Below the pieces are notes generated by a model. That model was not told the DNA's origin, made no database searches, and saw only the letters and a program-made list of their open reading frames with translations. Of a stretch of DNA of 64,000 bases, positions 32,845 to 47,800 are shown piece after piece; within the stretch, counting starts at the first letter, position 1, and each line of letters opens with the position of its first letter. Position numbers and translations under genes: made by a program. The stretch covers positions 9,317,657 to 9,381,656 of the forward strand of contig NC_039482.1 of the NCBI RefSeq assembly GCF_003590095.1, written 5' to 3'. This DNA comes from Trichoplusia ni (lineage: Eukaryota > Arthropoda > Insecta > Lepidoptera > Noctuidae).

Positions 32845-35800
32845 GTAAGCGACGAGACCTGCGTCGCTCCCTGAGCTTCTGAACGAGTCAGAAGCTCGCC
32901 CCCATCGTGATCACAAGTTACGCTGCCCTTACAAGAAATGTATTCTGTTTTTTTAGTCTTTGTATTTTATACTAGTTAACTTATAAGAATAACAAATAAA
33001 ATAGCATCGTTGTACAGCTCTCAACAGCTGATGTCAGTAAACACGATGACCCTACAATAACAATAATTTAATTTACAAGATAAATGTAGAATACTGTGCA
33101 GAATACTAGCGAACATAATTACGTACGATAGGATTTCGTAAACTATGACCTTAACTGATTTTTTTCTTAATCGCGTGATAGGTTTAAGCTTGAGAAGAAA
33201 TTCTAGCTGCCAGCATCTTTATCATTGCATACATACTTATTTTATGACGACTGTCTTTTATTTTGATTGAAACCCGATTTCATCGTAAAAGGTAACTCTA
33301 TTTGTAGCGTAGTATTAGGAAGAAGATTCGATATCTAATCCTTAGGTGACTAGTTAGTCGTGATCTGCAGCGTTACCAGCAGCACTAGCTTTGCATCGGC
33401 ACCATCCCTGTGCGCGCCATCTCGCCTTTTTTTTATTATAACAATAATATGATATGTAGCGGCTGGTTTCTGGTCCTTAACTTAAATATAGAACATTTAA
33501 CATGGTTTTGTTTTCTTGCATTATCTCGTACTCTTTATCAGAGTACTTCTTTGACAGACTATGATTGATGACGACACTGGATCTAAGGCGTTAATATTAA
33601 AAGAACGAATTAAAAGATGTCACTATCACTGCAAAAGCGAAACTTGGAGCTTAAAAGCGGCGAGACCGCGGCAGTAGTTTTAATCGGAACTGCGTTCGAA
33701 CTGATGCTCATAAGTATTCTTATACCCTTAATAAACATCGAGGGCTCCCACATAATAACAAGCATTATGCTGTTTGTCGAAATAAAGTGTTACTATAGCG
33801 AGAAACATCTGGTAATCTGCAGTGTAGTACATGATACAAATTGTTGCTCGCCAAGCGTGGTGCAAATAAAAAATGTGCGAACCGGTCGGCGCGGCCCCCC
33901 CATACTCGTTGTAATTACCTGCTCCGAGCTTGCGCTACCGCACCGCGCACTGCTCGCTAAGCACCGTGTTAAACCTTGCTGAATGGATCGCTCTATGATA
34001 CCTACTTTTAGTTGCCTCGTGAAATTCTCAGAAAACATTCTTATAAATCATATTTATCACTCCAAAACTCACTAACATATATGATTTATTTCTTACAAAT
34101 TATACCGAGAGGCCGTGTATTTTTTACAATATTTTTGTGTGTTTTGGCTATTCCCCTCTCTTCACCGTTTTGCACTAGGCAGACCACAGCGGCCGGCGCG
34201 TGCTCCGGCTGAAGCAGTCCTCATACAACTTGTAGATTGATACAGACATGAAATACCCGCACAACTGAGTACCGGATTGGACTCGGATGTAAACATTGCT
34301 CATTCACCACTTATTCAGTTGAGCGTTGTCGATGCATATGATCATGTGACCTGTCAATCTTCATTCGTTTGACGTACATTATAAATTATAGAGGCAATGT
34401 AGGTACTGAACGCGATGGATCGACGAATATGCGTTTAATACGATACAATTGTCGATAAATGAAGTCTAGTATAAACTGTAATAGTAATAATGGCAGGTAA
34501 TTAGTTGACGAGGATAGACAGGAGGTGAACCTTGTATGCGAAAGCTTTTACCTTTTTTTAAGGAAGGACCACGGTGTCTTTCGCAAAGTGATGCCCGGTA
34601 AACCCCTTCAACAGGTTACAAAAAAAAAACCGGATAGAGAGCAGGGCGCGTAGTCTCCCCACATCCAATATGGTGTGTCGTGAGCCAAGAGAGTCGATTT
34701 CGACAACGATCATCAGTTATTCAGAACATCGTTTGTTCGTAACGCGGCAGGGCCTAGGTCATTCTGGATGCTTTCACCTCTTAAATGCTCATATTTCAAT
34801 TGATATCTATTTTCACATAACAAGTTACTATAACACTCTTATTATTACTTGCTAAATGTAAATTTTGTTAAATTGCAAGCTAAAATTAGGTATCTATAAT
34901 TTCTTCACGAATTTTTGTGATGATCGTGAATATCGTTATCAGAAATTATTAATTAAGCTATTCAGAAGTGTTATATTAACATCGAAGACGAGTGACATTT
35001 AAATATTGTTTGTTAATGAGATAAGTTTTGTGCTCGATATTCGAATGAATGAGACGTCTGGTCGTCTTGAATAGTGGTGTGTCGGCGATGGTGCATCGGT
35101 GGGCGCGCCTGACCTGTAAGATAGCGGGGTTATCACGGCAGGCGGCCGGGCCGGGCCTGCTCGCCCGCTCGCCCGGCTCTCGGCATCTCTCCGGCCGTGC
35201 CGGACGCACGCTCGGGAAGGTCGCCCCGCACCGCGATAACCTCGGCTTGTTTACCGCAGCTACGGTTAATATCATTGCAAACCATGTGTTTTAATTAGCC
35301 AAATATATTATCTAGCTTCGAGTTACTTTGCCTATATGTTACGGCGTTATCGTACCTTTTTGTCTTTGTTTTCGTAGTTGTACTTTAGTAAAGCTAATTG
35401 CTAATTATGAAAACAGTCTATCGGATGATGATATTTTGTTTGGAAAAGGTTTACTTTGTCAAACATAAAATATTCGAAAAAATGATTATTCTATGGAATA
35501 TAGCCAGTTCACATCGGCAAACATGAACAAGACACGGAGATAAATGAGTGCTCCTACTTGACTAACCATCTTTTTCAACTTGCCAAGGTCCAAGTAAAGA
35601 TTTCCAGGAACTAAAATTATTACTTTTTAGTTCAAGAGACAGACGCCAGTGTTCTTGCGTGTTTTGTTTCGTTAGACATGGCGAGGTGGCCGCGGCAATA
35701 TCGCGTTACCGGGCGTTGGGCTCTGGGCACTGGCCTGCCACGTCTTGAGTTTTGCGGTTTCGTCGGGCGCCTGTATTATGCATATATATTATGTCATATA

Positions 35801-38800
35801 TGATTACTAGTGGCTTGAGCAGAAAAGATGATCCTTGAGTTAGTTCGATTCCTGAGTTTTGGTTTAGTGAGATATTAATATGTCAATGTAGGAAAACGCT
35901 TATGTTGAGGATTATTGTCCTCAGAAAAAGCAGGTTCTAAGATATCTATCAAAATCGGAAACGATGGCCTTATGGTTTTACAATGTACAATATTTCAGCA
36001 AAATATAAACAATTAAACAATCAGTTTTTAATCAAGTTCTCTTATAAAGTTTAGGAAAAAGTACTCATTTGCCTTGACGACAGGCCGGGCTGCTTAATAG
36101 ATTTTTACATTATCGTCTGATAAAGACAACTTGAGCGATTGGAAATACGTATATGTATGCAAGTCGTGGGTTTGTCCACTTTGTAACTAGCCATGTTTTG
36201 TGTGTACAGTGGCGGCAACAGCTGCGGCGTGCGAGGCGGGGCAGTTCGCGTGCGCGGACGGGCTGCGCTGCGTGCCCGCCGCCTGGCGCTGCGACGGCCG
36301 CGCGCACTGCGCCGACGCCAGTGACGAGCTTCACTGCTCCAACCACAACCGTATATGCCAAAAATATTACATTATAGCTACAAAAAACCGTGTGTCTGCC
36401 TACTATATTTTGTCTGTTCTAAGAAGAATCCTTTGACATACCATAAAAGTGCCGACAACCACATTGCCGATTCGATCTATAGAGAAATACCATTTTAGGG
36501 TTGGAATTACGCATTTTAAATCGATTTAGAAACGTTGGTTTCGCCAAAAAGGTATTTCTTGGAGCGGACAGAGTATTTGCAACTTATGATGCGCAACGTG
36601 TTCTGCAACATATCACTTGCTTGGATACGCGAGTTATTCGATAAATTATAAATTCATTTCTGACTTTAACCATTCTAAAAGACTACATAACTGATGTGTT
36701 TTGTATGGCAGCGTGGAACGTGAGCTGTCGTGGCGACGAGTTTCGCTGCGCCGTGAGCAACTTCTGCCTGGCACCGAGTTGGCGCTGCGACGGGGAGCCC
36801 GACTGCGGCGCGCACGACGCCTCGGACGAAGACCCCAACATGTGTACGTGACCAAACCCACTGAATCAGCATAAGTTATCACTGCTTTACAGTTCGCAAT
36901 GTTTTAGCCCCTCCCCCCCTTATTAAGGCCTCCTTTCTTTGGATCTCTTTTCGAGTCTGACGTTACCCACTTTCTTGGTAAAGTGGATAGCGTAAGCCTC
37001 TTATTGACTTAACCTGAACATGTATTCTTCTGCTTTTTAGCCAGCGTATAGTAACGCGTTACCACAAATAGTTTCGTAAAATTTCTATACACTGTAGTAC
37101 ATTGATACTTATTGTTTGTTGTGCAGGTCAGAAAGATTTCAAGTGCCCTGGGAATAGCGCGCGGTGCGTGACCCCGGTGGACGGACAGTTCTCGTGCGTG
37201 CCTATCGAACAGTTCTGTGATGGTGTGCGGCACTGTGCCGACGCGAGTGACGAATGGGACATCTGTGATAATTGTGAGTATTCTGTAGGCTTTCTTCTGA
37301 GAGAATCGAGTTTGCTAAAGTCAAATTGACACTGAGGATTTAATATGGAAGCCGAGACAAGCGCTAATACGTGTTGTATTCAGTTAGAACTACGCTCAAT
37401 TGACAGAAATAACGCTGGCTTGTTCGAAAATACCATTTCAGGACGAAATTCAGAATTGAACCAGTTTCACATCTCAGTAAAAAATTGAAGCAAATCTGTT
37501 TCGGGAGTATGAGATTGCATGAATTGTCGAGTGATATAAGTCACCACGCTAATGACCATTGCGCGTGACGGGCCGCAGTTTCTTTCCCTGTGACGAACAG
37601 TTTATGTGATCTAGATGCTTTTCCTAAGTCTTGATTTTTTCGCGCCCCCTGTCTCCCGCCGTACAAAAATAAATTCCTTAGCGTGGAAGTTACAAGTAAC
37701 TCCCACATTTTTCTTTAAAGGAAAAATAGACCTACTTATAAGTATACCTAGGTTTGTTTCTAATTTCCAAGACTAGGCAATAACGGTATTCGTTTGTGTT
37801 ACAGTCACGGCGAGTCAGTGCGAGGCGCTGCACTGTGAGCTGGGGTGTCGGCCCACACACACGGGGCTGGCCTGCTACTGCCGCGCCGGCTACGAAGCGG
37901 ATACCTCCGGACGATGTGTTGGTAAGATAGTTTGTAGAGAATTAAATCTCCAGAACAAAACAATCATTCATTGACCACCCCTTATAATACTCCAAAAAAC
38001 CAACATTGCCACCTTTCATGTAAACTTTGACCCCCATTAACGGGGTGCTGATGGGGTTTTTATGAAACCCTATGTCCTTTCTTAGGCTCTGGACTAGTTC
38101 TAGACGAGTAATTTTGGCGTCAAAGCAATAGAGATAGACAGAGATACTTCCAGATTTATAATATTATTATGGATTATGGATAACGCATTTTTTTATTTAT
38201 GAATTCGATTCTTTTCCCCCGGTGGCGGCCCCACAAACTCGGTTTTAAAATTTCTATGGCATCACCTAGGCATCCACAAAAAAGCTGACTTTCGTAAATA
38301 CAAGGTTTTCTTTTTTTTCCCATTTTTGTAACTTAAATGGAGTAGTACTGCTACACGTAATGTTTTGCGCAGACGCGGACGAGTGTTCGCGGGAGGACGC
38401 GTGCGCGCAGCACTGCCACAACACGCTGGGCTCCTACTCCTGCGCCTGCGCACCCGGGTACAACCTGCACGCCGATGGACGCAACTGCATTGCTATAAAC
38501 GGTTACTCATCTGTGCTTATTTATATTTAGATGTTTAGATTACTTGAAATGATAGTAGTTTGTATAATATTGTTCGTAATGATATGTGGCCACAGACCCT
38601 GCAGATGAGCCGCTGTCTCTGGTGGTTGTAACGCAGCGTGATGTGAGGCGCGTGTGGCCCGGCGTGCTTCCCGGCGAACTGGCCAACCAGCCTGCTCCGC
38701 CAGCCCTGCCTGCCCCACCCGCCCAGCACAACCACACGCTGCCCGCTCTCAATGTACGCGCCATCGACTTCCACTATACAAACAGGTTCGTGTACACCTA

Positions 38801-41800
38801 GCCGCTTTCTCTCGAGTCCACCCCGCACAGCTTCGCCCTTGCTCACTCACGTTATTGTGCAGGACCATCTGCTACGTGCACCACAACATCAGCAAGTCGG
38901 GCATCGTGTGCGTGGCGGCGGACGACTTCAGCCGGCGCACAGTAATGCCGACACCCGATCTGTTCCCCGACGTCGCCGGTAAGTCTAGCTACGCAAGGCA
39001 AGCGACTGGCGCTTAAGTGGGGTGCTCACGAAACTGATCATTATTGCAGGCGTCACACATCTGGCAATTGACTGGGTGTCGGGCAACTGGTACCTGGTGG
39101 ACACCGGCCGCGAGGCGCTGTACGTGTGCTCACCCGCCCTGCAACACTGCCGGCTGCTGCTGGACTCCGCGGTGGGCAAGGTGCACGGCTTCGCGCTGGA
39201 CCCGGGAGCTGGCCTCATGTTCTGGTGCGTGTGGGGAGCTTCGCCGCCTAGCGTGGAGCGTGCCACGCTAGCGGGCGAGGCCCGCATGGCGCTGGCGCAA
39301 CGACAGCTTGTGTACCCGTCCGCGGTGACCCTGGACCCCGCAGCGCGCGCCATCTACTGGGTGGACGCCTACCTCGACTGCGTGGAGCGCGCCGACTACA
39401 GCGGCGCCAACCGCCGCACCGTGCGCCGCGGATATGCTGTGAGTAGTGTGCCTGTCGCGCCGCGGCCGCCTCACCGCGGAGCTGCTCTGTAGCGAGTGTC
39501 CCTGTGCAGACGCAAGAGCTGCAGCTCATCTCGATGCTGGAGAGCACGCTGTACCTGCCGGTGTGGCGCAACAGCTCGGTGTCGCTGGTGTCGCGCTACA
39601 GTGCGGCCCGCGCGCGCGCCTCGCTGGCGCTGGACGCGCGGCCCACGGGCGCGCTGGTGTTCCACCGGCAGCGCCAGCCGCTGGCGCCGCACCCGTGCGC
39701 GGGCGGCGGCGGCTGCGCGCAGCTGTGCGTGACGGCCTACCGCGCGGGCGCGCCGCACGCGCACTGCCTGTGCCGCCACGGGTATCGCGCGGCGGGCCGC
39801 GGCGGCTGCGAGCGCGTGCAGCTGGACAGCTACCTGCTGCTGGCGCGCGGGGCGCCGCCGCTCGTGCAGGCGCTGGCGCTGGGCCACCCGGGCTGGGAGG
39901 CCGCCGCGCCCGCCACCGACGCCGCCCGCCCCACCGCAGCTGATGTGGACATAGCGGGCCAGTACTTGTACTACTGCGACGTACACAGGTAGGTGTCGCC
40001 ACTGGAGAACGCTCTTTCTTTCTGTCTCGTCCGAGCTTTGCCGTTCTCATTTTCGCGTGTTTCAGATACGAAATCGTGCGACAGAAGCTGGACGGCAGCG
40101 GGCGCGAAGTGTTTGCCGGGCGCGATGTGGACAACTGCGAGGGCATAGCGGTGGACTGGATGGGCCGCAACCTGTACTGGACGGACGACGCGCTGGGCAC
40201 GGTGAGCTGCGCGCGCCTGGACGCGCCGCATATTCGCCGTGTACTTGTGCAGGATGATGATTACAAAGCCTACCACCCTCGCGCCATCGTGCTTGACCCC
40301 AGCAACGGGTGAGACCTGCTATCAGTCATTTTTTCTCGTCAAGAATTTTTGTCTTGCTCAAGCTAAATCATTCAATGGATGTTTCGGTCGCCTTCCTTAG
40401 CACGATGTTCTGGTCGGTTTGGGCGGGCGCGCGCGGTGGTCGCGGGCGCATCGAGACGGCCGCCATGGACGGGTCCGGGCGGCGCACCCTGCTGGACGAC
40501 GAGCTGCACTGGCCCAGCGGGCTGGCGCTGTCGGCGGCGGGCGAGCTGTACTGGTGCGACACGTTCCGCAACACGCTGGAGCGGCTGGAGCTGCGCTCGG
40601 GCGCGCGCTCGCTGCTGCTGGCGGGCGCCGCCAAGCCGTACGGGCTGGCGCTGCACGAGGGCGCGCTCATCTGGAGCGAGCACGGGACGGGCGCGGTGCG
40701 GCGCCGCGCGCCCGACGGGAACGTCACCGACCTGTACCGCCTGCCGCCGCCACTCTACGACCTCAAGCTAGTGTCTGACACGCAACGACAAGGTATTCAC
40801 TTGTTCGCACTGCCCGGTAATATTATTTACGAACAACTTTCTTTCACTCCGCCCAATTCTCTCATTTCACCACATATACTGAAATGACTAAAGTAAGATG
40901 TTTAACTTTTAACAACGAATAGAATGTGCGTAAGCTGAATGAGTACGTTAGTATGGAATGTAATATCAAGGTAATATCATAATGTTTGTTGCCGATCTCG
41001 TACAGGCCACAACCATTGCTCGGTAAAGAATGGCGGCTGCAGCGAGCTGTGTCTGGCGAAACCAGAGGGCCGCACGTGCGCGTGTGGTGAGGGCCGCGAG
41101 CCGCGCCCCGCCGCCCCGCAGCAGTGCCAGCCCGCGCCCGCCCCGCGCACGCCGCCGCCCTGCCCCGCCGGCAGCTTCGCCTGCCTGCACGGCCGCTGCA
41201 TCGAGGCCCAGTACGTGTGCGACGGCGACCTGGACTGCCCTGACGGCTCCGACGAGGACTCCTCGCCTACCGGACCCTGTGGTGAGCGAGCCTTTTCACG
41301 AACTCTCCTTGTATTTCCGACAAGTTTACTACATAATGCTACGTTTGTTTTATGTAGCTAATGCGACGTGCGGCGACGATCAGTTAATGCGATGCGATAC
41401 AAACCGCTGCATACCTAACTCATGGATTTGCGATGGACAAAAAGGTGAGTAACAGCGTCTTTTATTTCTCAGCCGGCATTGTATATTGTGGTAAATCTGT
41501 TCTGTGAGTTAATATGTAATACTTTACAGACTGCACTGACGGCGCGGACGAGGCTCCGGGCGCGTGCGGTGCGGGCTTGTGTCGCGCCCAGCAGTGGGCG
41601 TGTGCTAGCTCGCGGCGCTGTATCCCGGACTGGTGGCGCTGCGACGGCGCCCCCGACTGCGGCCGCGACGACCTCAGCGACGAGCTGCAGTGCGAGGCGC
41701 GCGCCTGCGGGGCCAACATGTTCGCCTGCGACAACGGGGCCTGCCTGCCCTGGGAGTACCACTGCGACGGCCGCGCGGACTGCGCCGACGCCAGCGACGA

Positions 41801-44800
41801 GCGCGCCTGCCGCGACCGTCTGCCCGACCCCACGCCCGCGCCCCCGCACGATCACCATCATCGGTCAGTGACAGACTATGTTATGAATGCGTTAGTCATA
41901 AACACAATATCGCTCATGTTTCAAATTTGTTACAGACGCCCCAATCACGACAACAGTGCTTGTGAAGATCATGAATTCCAGTGTAACAACACGGAGTGCA
42001 TAAGAAAAGTAAGTAGAGACAAGACGTATCATAATTGCTAATTCCCGTGAGGGCAGTAGTAACAGTCGCTTGTTCAGGAGTTCCGGTGCGACGCTCAAGA
42101 GGACTGCTTGGACGGGTCAGACGAGGTGGGTTGCGGGGAGCGCGGTACTGCCACCCCCTCCCCGCGCAGCACCACCGCCGCGCCCCCGCCCGCCTGCGCC
42201 GCCCCCGCCCTGCGCTGCGACAACGGGACCCGCTGCGTGCCGCTAGCGCAACTGTGCGACACCATCGCGGACTGCGCGGACGGCGCCGATGAAGCTGATC
42301 GCTGCGGTACGTCCGCGCACTAATTTTATTGAATGTTCAAAATTAAAATTATGACAAATACGTAACAAATAGAAATGGTGCCGCTTTACATAAAATATTC
42401 TGACATAAAAACTAGATAGCACCTTAGCATATTTTTTCAAATTGGTTTTTATTGATTTCACTCGAAAACTGCCGGTAGGCTGTTCAACAAATAGGGTATT
42501 TGTTGTTCACATTTCAATTAATTGACATCGTACATACAGGTGAGCCGATGTGCGAGCTAGCAGCATGCACGCACGAGTGCCACGCGGCGCCGTCGGGCCC
42601 GGTGTGCGGCTGCCCGGCGGGGCTGCGCCTGCTGGCGGACGGCAGCAGCTGCGCGCCGCGCCTGGCCTGCGACTGGGGCGCCTGCGCTCACCACTGCCAG
42701 CCGCACAAGAACAGGCACAAGTGCTCCTGCGACCCCGGCTACCGCCTCGCTGACGACGGCTTCTCCTGCAAGAGTACTGGTAAGCATCCCCCCTCCCTCC
42801 GCACCCCCTCCTCCCTAATCTGCTGATTTATCATATCTATATGAATATATAAAGCTGAAGAGTTTGTTTGTTTGAACGCATTAATTTCAGGAACTACTGG
42901 TTCAAATTGAAAAAATCTTTTTGTGTTAAATAGACCATTCACCGAGGAAGGTTTAAGGCTATATGTTTAACATCACTCTGCAACTAATAGGAGCGAAGAT
43001 ACGATGGAAAATGTGGCAAAAGCGGGGAAAAATATACATCTTCGAGGGCTTCCGTTCAAAAATTCTTAACTAATATCTTCTAACCACGCGGACGAAGTCG
43101 GGGGCAATAGCTAGTTACTCATATTAATATTATGTTCGCAGACGAAAGCACCCCTCTGCTGGTGTTCAGCAACCGGCACGAGGTGCGCGGCGTGGAGCTG
43201 CCGGCGCTGACTGCGCGCGCGCTCATCTCCTCGCTGAAGAACACCATCGCGCTGGACTGGCGCCGCGAGCCCAGCACCGGCGCCGTGCAGCTGTACTGGA
43301 CCGACGTCGTCGATGACAACATTTACCGCGGGGTCATCGTTGGCAACGGTACGAACCACCTGCTCTCACTACATTAGGTACCACCTGCTTGAATAATCCC
43401 CAATTGATAACATTCTCGTGTCTTCCGACAGCGCTGAGCGGTATCGAGGCAGTTGTGCGACAAGGCCTTTCGACGGCGGAGGGATTGGCTGTGGACTGGA
43501 TCGCCGGCAACCTGTACTGGGTGGAGAGCAGTCTGCACCAGATAGAGGTAGTCACCGTACACGGCTATTTAGAGCATATTAAGGTGCAATTATAACTATC
43601 CTTGACTTACGTATGTGTCTCGTAGGTGGCACGACTGGACGGGCGCTACCGGCGCACTCTGCTGGCTGGGGACATGGATAGTCCGCGTGCCATCGCCGCG
43701 GACCCGCGCTACGGTATGTACCGCCTGCCGGCTCCTCGCTGTAAGAGCTAGCGTGTGGAGAGCGACTAGTGACGATACTTTCTGGCGCAGGGTACCTGTT
43801 CTGGAGCGACTGGGAGCAAGCCGCGCCGCGTATAGAGCGTGCGACGCTGGCGGGGCGCGAGCGGCGCGTGCTGCTGCGCGTGGACTCGCTGTCGGACGGC
43901 GCCTGGCCCAACGGCATCGCGCTGGACTACCGCGCGCGCCGCCTGTACTGGGTGGACGCGCGCTCCGACTCCATCCACACCACCGACTACGACGGCGGGG
44001 ACCACCGCGAGGTGCTGCGCGGACACGCCGCGCTCTCGCACCCCTTCGCCATCACCGTGTTCGAGTCGCACGTGTACTGGACCGACTGGCGCTCCAACAG
44101 CGTGGTGCGCGCCAACAAGTGGAACGGCAGTGACGTCACCGTGGTGCAGCGCACCCTCACGCAGCCCTTCGACGTGAAGGTGGTGCACCCCAGCCGCCAG
44201 CCCGCCGGCGAGGGCAACCCGTGTGCGGACGGCGGCGGCTGCTCACACCTGTGTCTGCTGGCCTCGGCCACCAGCCGCGAGTGCGCCTGCCCACACGTCA
44301 TGCGTCTGGCAGCCGACGGCGTCACTTGCGAACCACACGAGAAGGTGCTGCTCATCGGCCGCGCCGGAGAGATCCGCGGCGTGGACCTGGACGCGCCGCT
44401 GGTGCATATGATTCCCACACTGTCGGGCCCGCACGTCACCTCGCCCGCCAGCCTGGCCTTCGTCGCCTCCGAGCGCAGCATATTCTGGGCGGACTCTGAG
44501 ACGAGCGAACTCAAGCGCGCGGCGCTGACGGGCGGCGGCGTGCGCGTGGTGGCCGACAGCGGCGTGGAGCGGCCGCGCGCGCTGGCCGTGGACTGGGCGG
44601 GCGGCGTGCTGTACTACGCGTCGGGCGGCGCGCTGCTGGCCTGCAGCCTGGCGGGCGAGCACACGCTGCAGCTGCGGCGCGCGCACAACGTGTCGGCGCT
44701 GGCCGTGGACCCGCGCCGCGGCCGCCTGTACTGGGCCGAGCGCGGCGCCGCCAGCGAGCGCCTCGTGGCCGCCGACGGCGCCGCACAGGACGTGCACACG

Positions 44801-47800
44801 CTGCTGGACGCGCAGGCCAACCCGCTGCTGTCCGACGTCACTAGTACGTATCCACGGCTTTGCAGCCCGCCGGCAGACCCGACGCTGACAGTGTGCATGT
44901 TGCAGGCCTGGTAGTGGACTCGGAATCGGAGCGGCTGTACTGGGTGAACGCGGGGTCGGGCAGCATGCAGTACCTGGACGTGCCTTCGGGGACGCTGACG
45001 ACGTTGGAGACAGCAGCGGGCGCGCGGCCGGCGGCGCTGGACGTGCACGCGGGCGAGCTGGTGTGGGCGGACACAGCCACCGCCGCGCTGTACGCCTGCG
45101 ACAAGGACCACTGCGCCCCGCACACCACGCGCCTGCTAAGGAATGATACCGGTAATGCCGTGCGGCATAACTCTATATTAGTGATTTTGTATGTACCATT
45201 TCAAACTTTTTTTGCATTTCATATTAAAATACTGCCAATTACACAAAAATAAGGGAATAGCTAAAAATTTATTCGGCGTTTCATCCGCACTGTCGTCTGA
45301 CCATGTCTTGTGCGAAAATTGCTAAGTCTCACTGTATTGTTACCCTACACGCAGATAACGTGGTGTCGCTGCGCGTGTACTGGGGCGCGGCGCAGGCCGG
45401 GGGAGCGGCGGCGGGCGCATGCGGGGCCCGCGCGCCCCGCTGCGCGCACCTGTGCCTGGCCGTGGGGGCCCGCGACACGCAGTGCCGCTGCGCCACCGGG
45501 TACACCCGCCACGGTGACAACTGCACGCGTACGTATACACACACATCCTACACACATTTCAAGTAAAACTGACTTATAACCGCATTTTTTATTAATTACC
45601 GCGATTAACCCACTCACACTTATATAGAACATGCCTCTGGCATTAATTCCGCCAACGAACATATTTTTATAAGAAGTATTGAAAAAAAAAAATTATAATT
45701 ATATTATTTATTGATAAATTAAAAATAAATGCCGTAAAAAGGGGTAAATACATTTCAAGAGGGGAATCGACTATTTAGTTTCTTAGAGTGCTTCTCACAA
45801 AATAATACACATTGAAAACACAATACCAACTCCTTCTTTTCTATCTTTCTGCTGATGACATCAAATAACTATGTTATAGCTGTGGATGAGGTGCTGATAT
45901 ACTCGGTGAGCTGGGAGTTGCGAGGTGCACCAATCGACTCCACTAACGACACACAGGTCAGCATCGTAATCACTTCAATATATCTTGGGCATCTACACTA
46001 TGACATGCCAAAACTCTTCACTGTCCTTATAGTACCGTGTAGTCACTTAGTACGTGGTGTTGCAGGAGCGCGGACTTCTGCCGCCGGTACCTCAGCTCTC
46101 CATGGCGTCTTCCATCGACTACGACGCAGGTGCGTATTACTGCTATGGTGATACCATGCAAGTTGGTACAGAGAGTCTGACGAGTTGTGTTTTGTAGAGG
46201 GAGAATGGATATTCTGGGTGGACTCTGAGGAGGGCAGTGTGTGGCGTGTCCGGCGGGACGGGTCAGGGCGCTCCCGCCTGCAGCCGCCGGCCGGGGGCGC
46301 GGGGGGCCCGGGCGCCGCCGAGGCCGCGGACTGGCCCGCCGCCATAGCCGTGGACTGGCGCGCGCGCAACCTGTACTGGTCGGACCCGCGCCGCAACCTG
46401 CTGCTCGTGTCGCGCTACGATGGCAGCCACCGCTATGTACTGCTCGATACAGACCCGCTCTCCGTCACTTGTGAGTATATTTTATACTTCTGTTGTGATC
46501 TGAATTGTCGTCTTTGGAAAACTATTTAAATGTATGCAATAATTTAACTCGGAATACATTTTCGATCGATTTGAAACATAAATGTAGGAGTAGCACCGAT
46601 TTATTGTTAGTTAGACTATTTTAGTATTATAAAACTATATTATTGTTGATTTGTTGACTCTACTGCATTTTTATCTCGCGTGGTCGTATCACGTTCATTC
46701 GAGTCGCGTAGGTAACAGTAGTGTGTGTTGTTACGCAGCACTGGCGCTGGACCCGGTGGCGGGCTGGGTGTTCATGGCGGGCGGCGGCTGGGTGCTGCGC
46801 GCGCGGCTGGACGGGTCGCAGCGCGCGCTGCTGCACAACGCGAGCGGCGCGGGCGTGCGCGCGCTGGCGCTGGAGCCGCGCGCGCGCCGCCTGCTGCTGC
46901 TGGACGCGGCGGGCGCGCTGCGCCGCCTGCACTACGACGGCGCCGCGCCCGACCTGCTGGCGCGCCTGCCGCCGCACGCACACCACCCCGTCGCCATGGC
47001 AGTGCACAAGGACACCCTCTACTGGCTCGACACGTAAGTCTATTCACTACTCATTAATCATGACATACGAAAGTAGATAGATTGGTTAAGTCTTGCTATG
47101 CATCAATGCCTTTTTGAATTGATGACAGAAAATAATATAGTGCGGTAAAAAGTATCAACGGTGTGTTAAATCATGTCAGAGGCGGGTTTGAATTCTGAGC
47201 CCAGGAACCTTACTCCAACAAAATCAATTTCTGTTTCTATCGAATTCGAATTGAGATGATGAGCAAGATGATGATGGACAGCTAACACACAATCACTACT
47301 CGATCTTGATTTAGTTTGATGATATAACTCGAGGACCTCCCCCTACTATCCCCACCCCATCGATCACTGTTTCGCACTCAGGACGGCGGCGCGAGGCGGG
47401 CTGCTGGCGGCGCCGCTACACAACATCACGGACTACCGCGTGCTGCGCGACAACCTCGGCGACAGCCTCAAGGATCTTAAGGTAATTAAAAACATGTTTG
47501 CGTTATGTGTCAACGCTTACTAGTATATTGAAATTAGTCCAGTGTACTAATAACGGAATGTAGCAAGCTATATATCTCGTTGAATTTGGTATTAAAATTA
47601 ATTTTAAGATCTTTGATGTGTCTTATTAGGGTTCCGTTTTAAAGGGGTAAAAATTAAACGGTTTACCATATAAATTTAATTACCACCAGACTCAACCCAT
47701 GAACAATAGTAGTTGGGCTGCTGAAATTTTACAGCTAATTAATTTCCGTCGCCGCTACTATAAAATTAAGATGCAAGGTAGGCAGTGATCTAGAGTCTGA

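Noticed and set aside
33617..33982. 121-codon open frame in LRP1 intron 1
   Set aside because: No recognisable domain, and no splice or context support. Treated as chance or TE debris.
38654..39016. Long alternative frames over LRP1 exons (also 39446-39943, 40379-40771, 43615-44133, 46721-47080, 63042-63863)
   Set aside because: Shadows of GC-rich LRP1 exons: Arg/Ala-rich low-complexity translations crossing splice sites, while the LDLa/EGF/YWTD frame is clear.
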